A DNA stretch of 64,000 nucleotides, taken from Qipengyuania seohaensis. Its GTDB lineage: Bacteria > Pseudomonadota > Alphaproteobacteria > Sphingomonadales > Sphingomonadaceae. A program made the position numbers and the translations under genes. This document shows positions 1 to 8,924 of this stretch, piece by piece. The notes under the pieces are model-generated. The model saw only the letters and a list, made by a program, of their open reading frames with translations, did not search any database and had not been told where the DNA came from. The stretch lies in contig NZ_CP024920.1 of assembly GCF_002795865.1 (NCBI RefSeq), positions 2,825,001-2,889,000 on the forward strand, read 5' to 3'. Every line of letters starts with the position of its first letter. The stretch's first letter is position 1.

Positions 1-495
1 AGCGGGATCGAGACGGTGTCCGATGGCATATATATCGATACGCCAGCCGGGCTTTTCATCGTTGCCGAAGCGTGTTCCGGGGTGAAGTTCCTGATCGCCA
101 TGGTGACCCTCGGCATCCTGGTGGCACACGCCTGTTTCACAAGTTGGAACCGGCGGTTATGGTTTCTCCTCGCCTGTGTTGTGGTGCCCATTGTGGCCAA
201 CGGTGTTCGCGCTTGGGCCACAATATTCATCGCGCAATACGTGGGCGCGGAAGCGGCAGGCAGCTTCGACCATATCGTTTATGGCTGGTTCTTCTTCGGC
301 ATCGTGATTGCGCTGGTGCTGGGCGTGGCCTGGCGCTGGTTTGAGCGCGACCCTGAAGACGCCGGATTTACCGCACAGGAAGCCGCCGCATTCCCCGTCA
401 TCGAGCGCTTCGACGGCGCACCGGCGAGCGCGCGTGTTGCGCTGGCGATCGTAACTGCGCTGATCGCTTTTGCCGTTCTGGTGCGTCTGGTCTAG
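1..495 (+). CDS. xrtA: exosortase A, C-terminal part (5' end outside window)
   Basis: C-terminal part of a polytopic membrane transpeptidase-like enzyme that processes PEP-CTERM-type sorting signals in exopolysaccharide-producing bacteria. The frame is open from the first base. The three residues typical of exosortases are present: Cys in EACSG (fragment residue 25), Arg in NGVRAW (70) and His in DHIVYGW (91), each beside a membrane segment. After the last core helix there is a polar stretch, one more hydrophobic segment and the stop. In some relatives an EpsI-like domain follows at this point; none is seen here. The exosortase-associated amidotransferase starts 12 bases downstream, which supports the XrtA assignment. 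The true start cannot be seen. Confidence 0.9.
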   Translation, partial: SGIETVSDGIYIDTPAGLFIVAEACSGVKFLIAMVTLGILVAHACFTSWNRRLWFLLACVVVPIVANGVRAWATIFIAQYVGAEAAGSFDHIVYGWFFFGIVIALVLGVAWRWFERDPEDAGFTAQEAAAFPVIERFDGAPASARVALAIVTALIAFAVLVRLV

Positions 496-506
496 GGCAC
501 TCCGCC

Positions 507-2405
507 ATGTGCGGGATCGCGGGAATATTTCACTACGAAACGGTCAAACCGGTCGATCCCAAGCGGATCGAGGCGATGACGCTCGCCTTGGCTCACCGCG
601 GACCCGACGGGGCGGGGGTCTGGACTGCTCCGGGCGTTGGCCTTGGGCATCGCAGGTTGTCGATCATCGATCTCGAAGGCTCGCCGCAGCCGATGCATTC
701 GGCGGATGACCGCGCGACCATCGTCTTCAATGGCGAAATCTACAATTACCGCGCTCTTCGACGCGAACTTGCACAGGATGGGGCGAAGTTTCGCACCGAC
801 GGCGATACCGAAACGATCCTGGCCGCCTGGCAAAAATGGGGGCCGGATTGCCTATCCCGGCTCGATGGCATGTTCGTTTTCGCCCTTTACGATCACGACC
901 GGCGCCAGCTTTTCATCGCCCGCGACAGGTTGGGTGTGAAGCCGCTGTACGTAGCGCAGCTTCCGGGCGGCGCGATCGGCTTTGCAAGCGAGTTGAAGGG
1001 GCTGTTGGCTCATCCTCTGATGCGGCGGGAAATCGATCCGCTCGCGATCGAGGACTACATGACCTGGGGCTATGTACCCGACCATCGCGGAATCCTGAAA
1101 AACGTGAGCAAGCTGGCGGCCGGGCATTTCATGTTGCTCGACCATGGGCGTCCCCTGCCGGAGCCGAAACAATGGTGGGACGTGAGTTTCGAGGGGAGGG
1201 CGAGGGGCAAGACCGCCGACCGCTCCGCCGAATTGCTGCACCTCATGCGCGAAGGCGTGACCAGCCGGATGGTCGCAGACGTTCCGCTCGGTGCATTCCT
1301 GTCGGGCGGAGTCGACAGTTCATCTGTCGTTGCCCTGATGAGCGAGGCGAGTAATCGTCCGGTAACGAGCTGCTCGATCGGCTTCGATGTCGAAAGCGTC
1401 GATGAAACGGCATACGCCAGGCAGGTGGCGAAGCTCTTCGCAACGGACCACCACGAGCGCATCGTCTCGTCTGATCAGTTCGGCCAAATCGACCGCATTG
1501 CCGCGATCTTCGACGAGCCGTTTGCCGACGCCAGCGCCTTGCCCACCTTGCGGGTGTGCGAACTGGCAAGGGAGCATGTCACGGTCGCCCTTTCCGGCGA
1601 CGGAGCCGACGAAGCCTTTGCCGGATATCGCCGCCATCTCTTCCAGCTGAGGGAAGAACAGGCCCGTTCAGTCTTGCCGGCAAGATTGCGCGGCGCGGTT
1701 TTTAGCGGGCTCGGTAAAGTGTGGCCCAAGGCTGACTGGGCACCGCGCCCCTTGCGTGCGAAGACCACGCTGCTGTCCTTGGCCGAAAATGGCGAGGCCG
1801 GATATGCGCGCGCCCTGGCGATCCTTTCGCCGGAACTGCGCGATGGTCTTTACGGTGAGACGCTGCTCACGGCGCGCGGCGAGTACCGCGCCGAACAGCC
1901 CTTCGAGCAGTTGATGCGAAGGGCACCGGCGCGCTCCGGGCTCGACCGGGCGCAATATGCGGACCTCAAGTTCTGGCTGCCCGGCGATATCCTCACGAAG
2001 ACCGATCGCACCAGCATGGCAGTCGGCCTTGAAGCACGCGAGCCGTTGCTGGATCATCGCCTCGTCGAGTTCGGTGCCACACTGCCGCAGCGTGAGCGCA
2101 TCCGTGGCAATGACGGCAAATGGCTGTTGAAGCACACGATGGAGCGCTATCTCCCGCACGACATCCTTTACCGCAAGAAACAGGGGTTCGTAACACCGCT
2201 GGCGCAGTGGTTCCGCGGCCCGCTGGCCGACGAGGCGCGGCGCATCGCGTCGAGCAGCCTCCTGGTCGACAGCGGTTGGTTTCAGCGTAGTGCGCTTGTC
2301 CGCCTTGCCGAGAACCATATCGAGGGTCGGTCCGACAACGGCCGTACCCTGTGGCAATTGCTGATGCTGGAGCGCTCGCTGCGCCATTTGCGTCCAAGCG
2401 CCTAA
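507..2405 (+). CDS. exosortase A system-associated amidotransferase 1 (asparagine synthetase-like)
   Basis: Glutamine-dependent amidotransferase of the asparagine synthetase B fold, 632 residues. The N-terminal class II glutaminase domain begins with the catalytic Cys directly after the initiator Met (MCGIAGIF) and carries the FNGEIYN motif. The C-terminal synthetase domain has the ATP-pyrophosphatase loop SGGVDSS (from residue 266) and SGDGADE. Close relatives sit in exosortase/exopolysaccharide loci and probably amidate a sugar or polymer precursor rather than making free asparagine; that role is inferred from the adjacent xrtA. ATG is preceded by a short gap after xrtA, so the two are probably co-transcribed. 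The 3' end overlaps the convergent zapE by four bases. Confidence 0.88.
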   Translation: MCGIAGIFHYETVKPVDPKRIEAMTLALAHRGPDGAGVWTAPGVGLGHRRLSIIDLEGSPQPMHSADDRATIVFNGEIYNYRALRRELAQDGAKFRTDGDTETILAAWQKWGPDCLSRLDGMFVFALYDHDRRQLFIARDRLGVKPLYVAQLPGGAIGFASELKGLLAHPLMRREIDPLAIEDYMTWGYVPDHRGILKNVSKLAAGHFMLLDHGRPLPEPKQWWDVSFEGRARGKTADRSAELLHLMREGVTSRMVADVPLGAFLSGGVDSSSVVALMSEASNRPVTSCSIGFDVESVDETAYARQVAKLFATDHHERIVSSDQFGQIDRIAAIFDEPFADASALPTLRVCELAREHVTVALSGDGADEAFAGYRRHLFQLREEQARSVLPARLRGAVFSGLGKVWPKADWAPRPLRAKTTLLSLAENGEAGYARALAILSPELRDGLYGETLLTARGEYRAEQPFEQLMRRAPARSGLDRAQYADLKFWLPGDILTKTDRTSMAVGLEAREPLLDHRLVEFGATLPQRERIRGNDGKWLLKHTMERYLPHDILYRKKQGFVTPLAQWFRGPLADEARRIASSSLLVDSGWFQRSALVRLAENHIEGRSDNGRTLWQLLMLERSLRHLRPSA

Positions 2406-3517
2406 GCTGCGAGCCCGTGGCCTCGCGCCATGTAATCTGCGCTTTGCATTTCCTTCAGACGGCTTACCGTACGTTCGAATTCGAACGATCCGTCGCCCGA
2501 TGTGTACAGGTCTTCGGGTTCCGCAGCAGCGGTGGCGAAAAGCTTCACGCTATTCTCGTAAAGCGCGTCGATCAGCTTGGTGAAACGTATCGCCCCGTTG
2601 CGGTTCTCCGGAGACAGGCGCGGGATGCCGACCACGATTACCGAGTGATAGGCATGCGCGATGGCGAGGTAGTCGGCAGCCCCGCGGTTTTCTCCACAAA
2701 GCCGTTTGAAGCTGAAAACGCCGACGCCCTTGAAGCTCTTGGGCACATGCAGGGTTCGTCCGCCGCCGAGTTCCAGTTCGCCGCTCGGCACGTGCTCTGC
2801 ATCTTCGGGCGCGTAGTCGGTAAGCCGGAAGAATGCCTCCCTGACCTGCGCGGTAGCGTCATTCCCGAGGGGGGTGTGCCAGGTCGCCAGATCGCCGAGG
2901 CGGTCGAGGCGATAGTCGGTCGGCCCGTTCAGGGGGACGAGATCGAGTTCCGCCTGCACGAGATCGATGAACGGCAGGAAGAGCGAGCGGTTCAGTCCGT
3001 CCTTGTAGAGGTCGCTTGGCGGTCGGTTCGAGGTCGTGACGATCGTCACACCTTCATCGCAAATCAGTGCGGTAAACAGGCGCGCCATGATCGCCGCATC
3101 GGCGGTGTTGTTGACCACCATCTCGTCGAAGGCGAGGCAGCGAACGTCGTTAGCGATCCGTGCGGCAACGGGTGCAATTGGATTGCCCGCTTCTTTCTTG
3201 CGTTCGTCACGGATCATGCGGTCAACTTCGAGCATGAACTCATGGAAATGAACGCGGCGCTTTTCCGCGATGGTCAGGGTTTCGACGAAAAGGTCCATCA
3301 GCATGGACTTGCCGCGACCGACGCCGCCCCACATGTAGACGCCCTGCGGACGCGTTTTCTTCGCCTGAAAGAGCCGCGACAGCAATCCTCCCGGTTCTTC
3401 GGATTCGAGAGCTTTCTGGAGCTTGTCGAGGCGTTCGGCGGCGCGTCTCTGGTCGGGGTCAGGCTGCAACTCGCCAGCCGCGACCAGACGTTCGTAGCGG
3501 GCGAGCATTCCCGTCAT
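2402..3517 (-). CDS. zapE: cell division protein ZapE / AFG1-like ATPase
   Basis: AAA-type ATPase of the AFG1/ZapE family, 371 residues, close to the usual family length. The Walker A motif GGVGRGKS is at residues 64-71, and the LAFDEM Walker B-like segment follows. Bacterial ZapE interacts with the Z-ring and affects division under stress; mitochondrial AFG1 is linked to respiratory-chain quality control. Its start overlaps the stop of the upstream thioesterase gene by four bases (ATGA), so it is translationally coupled in an sdhB-thioesterase-zapE unit. Family assignment is firm; the exact role here is inferred. Confidence 0.9.
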   Translation of the reverse strand: MTGMLARYERLVAAGELQPDPDQRRAAERLDKLQKALESEEPGGLLSRLFQAKKTRPQGVYMWGGVGRGKSMLMDLFVETLTIAEKRRVHFHEFMLEVDRMIRDERKKEAGNPIAPVAARIANDVRCLAFDEMVVNNTADAAIMARLFTALICDEGVTIVTTSNRPPSDLYKDGLNRSLFLPFIDLVQAELDLVPLNGPTDYRLDRLGDLATWHTPLGNDATAQVREAFFRLTDYAPEDAEHVPSGELELGGGRTLHVPKSFKGVGVFSFKRLCGENRGAADYLAIAHAYHSVIVVGIPRLSPENRNGAIRFTKLIDALYENSVKLFATAAAEPEDLYTSGDGSFEFERTVSRLKEMQSADYMARGHGLAA

Positions 3518-3984
3518 TGGGGGAGGGGGCGAGTGCGCATCTTCTTCACGATGCCCGAGAATGCACAGATGACATCCTCTTCCTGCACGACCGAACCCCT
3601 GACGAACACGAGACTGCCAGTCTCGCGCACGATCTCGCAGACCGCGTCGAGCGGCCGCTTCGGGTCTCCCCCGCCGACGAACTGCGTGGACAATTCCAGC
3701 GTGACCGAGGGCCCTGCATTGCCGGTCCCGATCGTGTGCATGGTCGTGAACAACGAGATATCGATCAGGGACAGGGAAACCGCCCCGTGAATGATGCCCT
3801 GAAGGTTTTCATGCCGGCGTTCCGGGAACATCCGCAGCCGCGAACGGCCGTCTTCGTCGACGCGCGTGATGAGCTTGCCCATCACGGCGCCGTTGAAAAG
3901 GCTCTGGTCCTTCAGGTTCCAATGGCGCCAGCCCGGATTTTCCGGATCGGGGCCATGTTCGAAAACGGTGTCCGGCAGAACCAC
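3514..3984 (-). CDS. PaaI-family hotdog-fold thioesterase
   Basis: Small single-domain protein of 156 residues with the hotdog-fold pattern of acyl-CoA thioesterases: a central helix around GIIHGAVSLSLIDI and later strands around SVTLELSTQF and FVRGSVV. Such enzymes hydrolyse acyl-CoA or aryl-CoA thioesters; the substrate cannot be read from sequence. It lies between sdhB (one base between the genes) and zapE (four-base overlap), so the three are probably expressed together. ATG is the first codon of the open frame. Confidence 0.8.
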   Translation of the reverse strand: MVLPDTVFEHGPDPENPGWRHWNLKDQSLFNGAVMGKLITRVDEDGRSRLRMFPERRHENLQGIIHGAVSLSLIDISLFTTMHTIGTGNAGPSVTLELSTQFVGGGDPKRPLDAVCEIVRETGSLVFVRGSVVQEEDVICAFSGIVKKMRTRPLPQ

Positions 3985-3985
3985 G

Positions 3986-4768
3986 TCAGATTGCGCGTTC
4001 GGCCATCATCTTCTTGGTTTCCGCGATTGCCTTCGCCGGGCTGAGACCCTTGGGGCAGACATTCGCGCAGTTCATGATCGTGTGGCAGCGATACAGCCGG
4101 AAAGGATCTTCCAGCTGGTCCAGCCGCTCTCCGGTCATTTCATCGCGGCTGTCGGCCAGCCAGCGATAGGCCTGCAGAAGGATGGCCGGACCAAGGAATT
4201 TGTCCGAATTCCACCAGTAGCTGGGGCAGGCGGTCGAGCAGCAGGCGCACAGGATGCACTCGTACAGACCGTCGAGCTGTTCGCGCTGTTCGGGGGTCTG
4301 GAGACGTTCCTTGCCGCTGGGCGTCGGGCTGACGGTCTGCAGCCAGGGACGGATCGAAGCATATTGTGCGTAGAAATGCGTGAAATCGGGGACCAGATCC
4401 TTCACCACTTCCATGTGCGGAAGCGGGGTGATGCGGATTTCGCCCTTCAGATCGTCGATCGCGGTGGTGCAGGCGAGGCCGTTCTTGCCGTTCAAGTTCA
4501 TCGAGCACGAACCGCAGATGCCTTCGCGGCACGACCGACGGAATGTCAGCGTGGGATCGATCTCGTTCTTGATCTTGAACAGGGCGTCCAGGACCATCGG
4601 ACCGCAATCGTCCAGGTCGATCTCGAAGGTGTCGTAGCGCGGATTTTCACCGCTGTCGGGATCGTAGCGATAGACCTTGAACTTCTTTACCCGCGTTCCG
4701 CCGCCTGCCGAATGAGCACGGCCCTTGCCGCTGATCTTGGAGTTCTTGGGAAGGGTAAACGTGGCCAT
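3986..4768 (-). CDS. sdhB: succinate dehydrogenase iron-sulfur subunit
   Basis: Iron-sulfur subunit of respiratory complex II, 260 residues. It passes electrons from the flavoprotein SdhA to ubiquinone at the inner membrane. All three cluster sites are visible: [2Fe-2S] Cys80, 85, 88 and 100 (CREGICGSC plus a distal Cys); [4Fe-4S] [12 protein letters not shown] (171-181); and the [3Fe-4S] segment [12 protein letters not shown]. The start at MATFTLPK was chosen because the 11 residues an upstream start would add contain a DNA dyad and do not look like SdhB. The other sdh genes are not adjacent: thioesterase and zapE follow, and the next gene upstream is divergent. Confidence 0.95.
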   Translation of the reverse strand: MATFTLPKNSKISGKGRAHSAGGGTRVKKFKVYRYDPDSGENPRYDTFEIDLDDCGPMVLDALFKIKNEIDPTLTFRRSCREGICGSCSMNLNGKNGLACTTAIDDLKGEIRITPLPHMEVVKDLVPDFTHFYAQYASIRPWLQTVSPTPSGKERLQTPEQREQLDGLYECILCACCSTACPSYWWNSDKFLGPAILLQAYRWLADSRDEMTGERLDQLEDPFRLYRCHTIMNCANVCPKGLSPAKAIAETKKMMAERAI

Positions 4769-4782
4769 TTTCAAGCGATCCT

Positions 4783-4797
4783 GTTGCGTTACGCAAC
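4783..4797. promoter_or_regulatory. 15-nt perfect dyad upstream of sdhB
   Basis: Arms GTTGCGT and ACGCAAC flank one central base, 15-29 bases before the sdhB ATG and in the divergent gap to the HAD-phosphatase gene. The one-base centre makes an RNA hairpin unlikely and suits a dimeric repressor operator. The regulator is unknown; the assignment rests on symmetry and position only. Confidence 0.45.
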
Positions 4798-4883
4798 CCA
4801 TCTAGCGGTTCACGCGAGGGGTGCAAGGCCCGGAACGGCCAAATTTCAGCGGGCTTGCGTGCAAAAGACGCACATGGCAGCGC

Positions 4884-5543
4884 ATGGGAGTGCACATCGC
4901 AATCTACGACCTCGACCGGACGCTGACGCGTCGACCCACTTTCACCCCGTTTCTCGCTTTTGCAGCGCGGCGGCATGCGGCATGGCGACTTGGCCTTTTC
5001 CCGGTCTGGATCGCAGCGATGATCGGTTACCGGTTGGGCCTTTATTCCCGCACTTCGCTCAAGCGTTTCGGCATGAAGCTGATGGTCGGCGATGTCGGGC
5101 TCGACCGGTTGGAAGGGCTTGGCGACGAATATGCGGAAGCGCGAATACGCAACCCCGGGCTAATGCCGGGAGTAATGGCAATGGTCGAAGATGACCGCAA
5201 CTCGGGCGCTGCAATGATGGTGGCAACGGCCGCTTTCGGCTTTTACGCACAAGGCTTCGCGAAGCGATTGGGTTTTGAGCATCTGATCGCAACCCTCTGG
5301 AATGGCGAGGAAATACCCGGCGGAAACTGCTATGGCGAAACCAAGAAGAAACGCGTCCTGGCCTGGTTTTCGAGCCAGCGTATCGACCGGGCAGCGGCGC
5401 ACGTACGTTTCCTGAGCGACAGCTTCGCCGACGCGCCCTTGCTCGACTGGGCGGACGAGCCGTTCTTCGTCACCAGCTCTGAAAGCGACGCCGCGAAGGC
5501 GAGGGCGCGTGGCTGGAAAGTTATCGACCCGCTTGCTCTTTGA
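4884..5543 (+). CDS. HAD-superfamily subfamily IB phosphatase
   Basis: Haloacid-dehalogenase-type phosphohydrolase of 219 residues with the SerB-like arrangement. The nucleophile motif DLDRT has Asp9 and Asp11, a helical cap follows, then VATAAF (motif II), a Lys in ETKKK, and the Asp of SDSFADAPLL (motif IV). Substrates of this subfamily include phosphoserine and lipid- or polyol-phosphates. The neighbouring CDP-glycerol-type transferase and flippase suggest a step in surface polymer or lipid synthesis, but that is inference. The start at MGVHIAIYD puts the first motif near the N-terminus as usual; an ATG ten bases earlier is out of frame. The 3' end overlaps the convergent transferase gene. 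Confidence 0.8.
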   Translation: MGVHIAIYDLDRTLTRRPTFTPFLAFAARRHAAWRLGLFPVWIAAMIGYRLGLYSRTSLKRFGMKLMVGDVGLDRLEGLGDEYAEARIRNPGLMPGVMAMVEDDRNSGAAMMVATAAFGFYAQGFAKRLGFEHLIATLWNGEEIPGGNCYGETKKKRVLAWFSSQRIDRAAAHVRFLSDSFADAPLLDWADEPFFVTSSESDAAKARARGWKVIDPLAL

Positions 5544-6693
5544 CGGCCGCGGCTATTGCATCTGCCGCGCGCTCGCTCGCCGGACGATCGCCAAGGTCGA
5601 TGGTATAGGAAAATAACTCGACCTGCTTGTCGCGATATTCCGATGCGATGCGCTCGAAATCGGGCAGGAGGGCCGCAAGTTCGGCGCTCGTCTGCACGAC
5701 GGGGCCGGCGTCCCAGAACAGGTGCCACTCGTCGTCTTCCTCCAGCTTCTCGCGGCGGCTGTCGAAGAAGAATGCGGCGCGCGGGCGGGCGAGGAATTCG
5801 TAGATCTGGCTCGACACGTCACCAATGTAGGCATCGGCTCCGAGCGTGTAGCTCATGTCGAACAGGCGGGTGGAATCGACGTCGATGAGGACGTTTTCGG
5901 CTTTGAGGGCCTCTGCCGGTACGTCCGGACGCTTGCGCGCGATCTTGTACTCCGGTGAGACATGAAGCTCTTTCTTGAACAGCATCACATGCGGCGCGAA
6001 GATGAGGTTGAAGTCCTTCCCCGCATCGCTCGCGAACCATTTCAACAGCTCTGGCCCCTCGTCGTACCAGCTGGACAGGTTCGGGTCGAAGTGCGGGTTG
6101 TAAACAAAGGTCGGATTGTCGTTGTCGAAGAAGCGCGCCTTGGCATCGAGGTCGATCCCTTCGAACTTGGGATAGCCGACGATGACGAGGCGTTCGCGGT
6201 CGACGCCGTGGGCAACAAGCTGGTCGACCACCTTTGGCCCGGCCACGAAGCTGCGGTCGAAGCGCGTGTAGTCGGGATGGTAGGCGACGCTCCTGTCCCC
6301 GGCGCCGTGCGGCACCTTCGCGAAGTAAGGCATGCGATCATCCGGGAGGTGCTTCTTCAGCCGCAGACAGGTCCGCTCCGTCGAGATAATCATGTTCGCG
6401 CTGGCGAATAGCGGAAGATTGGCGCGCAGGCGCATGAGGCGGCTTGCGGGAAGCACGCGGTCGAAGATCGTGGCGACAGCCTTGCGCCAGCCCGATAGTT
6501 TCAATTCTTCCCAGCGGATCAGCTCAGACGAAGCAGGCTCGATCAGTTCTTCCAAGCGGGCCCGTATTTCGGGCGTCGCATAGGCGACTACCGTCTCGAT
6601 CCCGCGATGCAATCTGGCAGTCGCCGCCGCAATTCCCGCAAGGTGAGCAACCTGATGACCTGCGTCGTGATTGAAGAGGAATATGGCCCGCAT
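5521..6693 (-). CDS. CDP-glycerol glycerophosphotransferase-like protein
   Basis: About 390 residues resembling teichoic-acid-type CDP-glycerol glycerophosphotransferases. The C-terminal half has the family pattern: FVAGPKVVDQL, a YPKFEG segment, a VYNPHFDPN-like strand, the FAPHVMLF histidine region, and a DSTRLFDMSYTLGADAYIGDVSS region with the acidic residues and Ser expected near CDP. These enzymes move glycerol phosphate from CDP-glycerol to a growing polymer or lipid. I chose the start at MRAIFLFN, which opens a Rossmann-like strand. An in-frame Met four residues upstream (MAPAMRAIF) is possible. The open frame continues to 6858, but that part would run into the divergent flippase start. 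Confidence 0.78.
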   Translation of the reverse strand: MRAIFLFNHDAGHQVAHLAGIAAATARLHRGIETVVAYATPEIRARLEELIEPASSELIRWEELKLSGWRKAVATIFDRVLPASRLMRLRANLPLFASANMIISTERTCLRLKKHLPDDRMPYFAKVPHGAGDRSVAYHPDYTRFDRSFVAGPKVVDQLVAHGVDRERLVIVGYPKFEGIDLDAKARFFDNDNPTFVYNPHFDPNLSSWYDEGPELLKWFASDAGKDFNLIFAPHVMLFKKELHVSPEYKIARKRPDVPAEALKAENVLIDVDSTRLFDMSYTLGADAYIGDVSSQIYEFLARPRAAFFFDSRREKLEEDDEWHLFWDAGPVVQTSAELAALLPDFERIASEYRDKQVELFSYTIDLGDRPASERAADAIAAAVKEQAGR

Positions 6694-6775
6694 GGCAGGC
6701 GCCATAGTGCGGGTAGTGGGTAGTCGCAAACCATGCAATTGCACCGCAAGGACATTTCGTTCAAAGGTCCGCGCC

Positions 6776-8107
6776 ATGCAGCCGGCTACAGAACCCGCAA
6801 AAAGACGTGACGGGTTGTCGAATATCCTGCGCAACCTAGCCTGGATTCTCGGGGGCAAGGGCTTCGGCGCGGTCTGCAGTTTCTTCTATCTGGCGATCCT
6901 TGCGCGCTCCCTCGGCCTAAAGGATTTCGGACACTTTTCCCTGATTTTCGGAACTGCGCAGGCCCTGGTGGCCGTCGCCGGTTTCCAGACATGGCAGACG
7001 CTGGTCCGTTTCGGCGCGCAGCCGGTCCTTGAAGAAGATCATCCAAGGTTTGGTCGCCTGATCTGGTTTTGTACATCTGCCGACGTGCTCGGCGCGATAA
7101 CCGGCTGTGTGATCGCAGCATTGCTCTATTTCGGGTTCGCCGAAATCCTCGAACTGAATCCCGAGTACGTGACGATGGGCTTTCTGTTCGCCTGCGCCCT
7201 CATGTGGTCGCGCCTGACTACGCCGAGCGGGATTGTCCGCGTGCTCGGGCGCTTCGATGTGGGTATGTATATCGAAGCGGTGGTTCCAACCGGTCGCCTT
7301 ATTGCCAGCGGGATCATCCTGTGGACCGGTGCGAGCGTGGGCAAGTTCCTCTTCGCCTGGGCATTGTTCGACCTGCTTTCCGCCGCACTCTACTGGATCG
7401 CCGCAAGGCGCCTTGCACCACTGGCCTTCCACCGCAGGCACTTCGGGCACTGGAACCAGATGCTGCGCGAAAACGATGGGGTCAGGAGCTTCTTCGGCGT
7501 GACTTATGTCGCAACGACACTCGATGCTGCGGTAAGGCAGGGGCCTCTCCTTGCCGTGGGCTATTTCCTAGGGACTTCGGCGGCGGGCCTGTACCGACTT
7601 GCCGACCAGCTCGCACAAGGCGTAAAACAATTCGCGGTCCTTATCGCGCGAGCAGTCCTTCCCGAGTTCGCGATTTCGTCCATGGCGGACGAGGCCCATC
7701 GTTTCGAAGTCCTGGTGCGCAAGGTTACCAGGATTGCGGCTCTCGCGGGCGTCACGGTCCTCGTGCTGGCGATATTCCTCGGAGAACCCCTGCTCGTCCT
7801 CATCGGCGGGTCCGATTACGCGCGCGGGGCAGTGGTCCTCATCCCCTTGGCGGTGGGCGCCGCCTTCGAGCTTGCCAGCGTTTCGTACGAGCCGATGCTC
7901 TATTCGACCGGCCATGCGAAGTATGCGCTGCGCGTCCGCCTCTTCGCCTTGGCCGTACTGATTGGCGCAATCCTCGTTTTCGTATCGTCGGGTCCGGTCG
8001 GAGTTGGATGGGCGGTGGCCCTGGCAATGAGCGTCTTCTACGTCGCCATGAGCGTGACCGTGTGGGTCATTCTTCGCCACCTTCGCAAAAAGGCGGCTGC
8101 GACGTGA
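6776..8107 (+). CDS. polysaccharide flippase (Wzx/MATE-like)
   Basis: Inner-membrane protein of 443 residues with about a dozen hydrophobic segments spread over its whole length, of the oligosaccharide flippase/polysaccharide-transport family. It would move lipid-linked glycans across the inner membrane. The start MQPATEPAKRRDG gives a short basic N-terminus before the first helix, which begins near residue 20 with NLAWILGGKGFG. The stop overlaps the GTG of the nucleotidyltransferase gene by three bases, so the two are translationally coupled. The glycan is unknown; the opposite-strand glycerophosphotransferase hints at a glycerol-phosphate-containing product. Confidence 0.82.
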   Translation: MQPATEPAKRRDGLSNILRNLAWILGGKGFGAVCSFFYLAILARSLGLKDFGHFSLIFGTAQALVAVAGFQTWQTLVRFGAQPVLEEDHPRFGRLIWFCTSADVLGAITGCVIAALLYFGFAEILELNPEYVTMGFLFACALMWSRLTTPSGIVRVLGRFDVGMYIEAVVPTGRLIASGIILWTGASVGKFLFAWALFDLLSAALYWIAARRLAPLAFHRRHFGHWNQMLRENDGVRSFFGVTYVATTLDAAVRQGPLLAVGYFLGTSAAGLYRLADQLAQGVKQFAVLIARAVLPEFAISSMADEAHRFEVLVRKVTRIAALAGVTVLVLAIFLGEPLLVLIGGSDYARGAVVLIPLAVGAAFELASVSYEPMLYSTGHAKYALRVRLFALAVLIGAILVFVSSGPVGVGWAVALAMSVFYVAMSVTVWVILRHLRKKAAAT

Positions 8108-8859
8108 CCTACTCGGCATTGATTCTCGCGGGCACGCGGCCGGGCGGAGATCCGCTGGCCGGAACTGAGGGAAAGCCGCACAAGGCGCTGATCGAGCTCG
8201 AGGGTGTAGCGCTGCTCGAACGCGTATCGCGCTCGTTGCGAGAAGCAGGTGCGAGACGTATCGCGGTATCGTGCGATCACCCGGACGTCGTAGCCCTGGC
8301 TCGCTCGCTCGGTCTGGAGGTTCTCCCTACCGGGCAAGGGCCGAGTGAAAGCACGGCGATCGCATTTGCTGAGCTGGGTGCTCCGCTCCTGGTGACTACT
8401 GCGGACCATGGTCTGCTGAAGCCCGAATGGGTCAGGCACATCGTCGAAACCACACCGCAAGCGGCAGACTTGTCGATCATGCTGGCAGAGCGTCGCGATA
8501 TCGAAGCGGCGATGCCCGGCTCGAAGCGGACCTACCTTCGCCTTGCGGACGGAGCATGGTCCGGTTGCAATCTATTCTACCTCCAGCACGAAGGGGCAAG
8601 GCGGGCCATCGAAAGCTGGAAAGCGGTGGAAGCCGACCGCAAGCGTCCGTGGCGGATCGTTCGCCGCCTGGGCTTCACGACGCTCGTCAAATACGCGCTG
8701 GGTCGGCTTTCGATGGCGCAGGCAATCGAGATGCTTGGGACGCGCATGGGCGTAAGGGCAAGCCTTGTTAAGGCGCCGGACGGCCTCGCCGCAGTCGATG
8801 TCGATAAGCCTGAAGACCTCAATGATATCCGTGAGTTGCTTCGGCAGGGGCGTGCATAG
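8104..8859 (+). CDS. MobA-like NTP transferase domain protein
   Basis: Nucleotidyltransferase-fold protein of 251 residues. It opens with the SALILAGTRPGGDPLA segment, a variant of the LAGGxGxRxG nucleotide-binding loop, followed by KPHKALIELEG. A TTADHGLL segment supplies the metal-binding Asp, and SGCNLFYL follows. Related enzymes charge sugars or alcohols with CMP or GMP, or make molybdenum cofactor variants. Here the flippase and glycerophosphotransferase context favours making an activated precursor. GTG was chosen because it gives the domain start and a coupled overlap with the flippase stop. The open frame extends far upstream, but there it lies out of phase inside the flippase gene. 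Confidence 0.78.
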   Translation: MTYSALILAGTRPGGDPLAGTEGKPHKALIELEGVALLERVSRSLREAGARRIAVSCDHPDVVALARSLGLEVLPTGQGPSESTAIAFAELGAPLLVTTADHGLLKPEWVRHIVETTPQAADLSIMLAERRDIEAAMPGSKRTYLRLADGAWSGCNLFYLQHEGARRAIESWKAVEADRKRPWRIVRRLGFTTLVKYALGRLSMAQAIEMLGTRMGVRASLVKAPDGLAAVDVDKPEDLNDIRELLRQGRA

Positions 8860-8924
8860 GCGCAAAAGCGGTTTTCACTTCCGGTTTTTCAGGCATACTG
8901 CCTTAAAACGTGGGGAGAGAGCGT

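Noticed and set aside
6734..6743. Ten-base palindrome TGCAATTGCA between the glycerophosphotransferase and flippase genes
   Set aside because: Too short and AT-centred to stand out; no second copy or supporting context was noticed.
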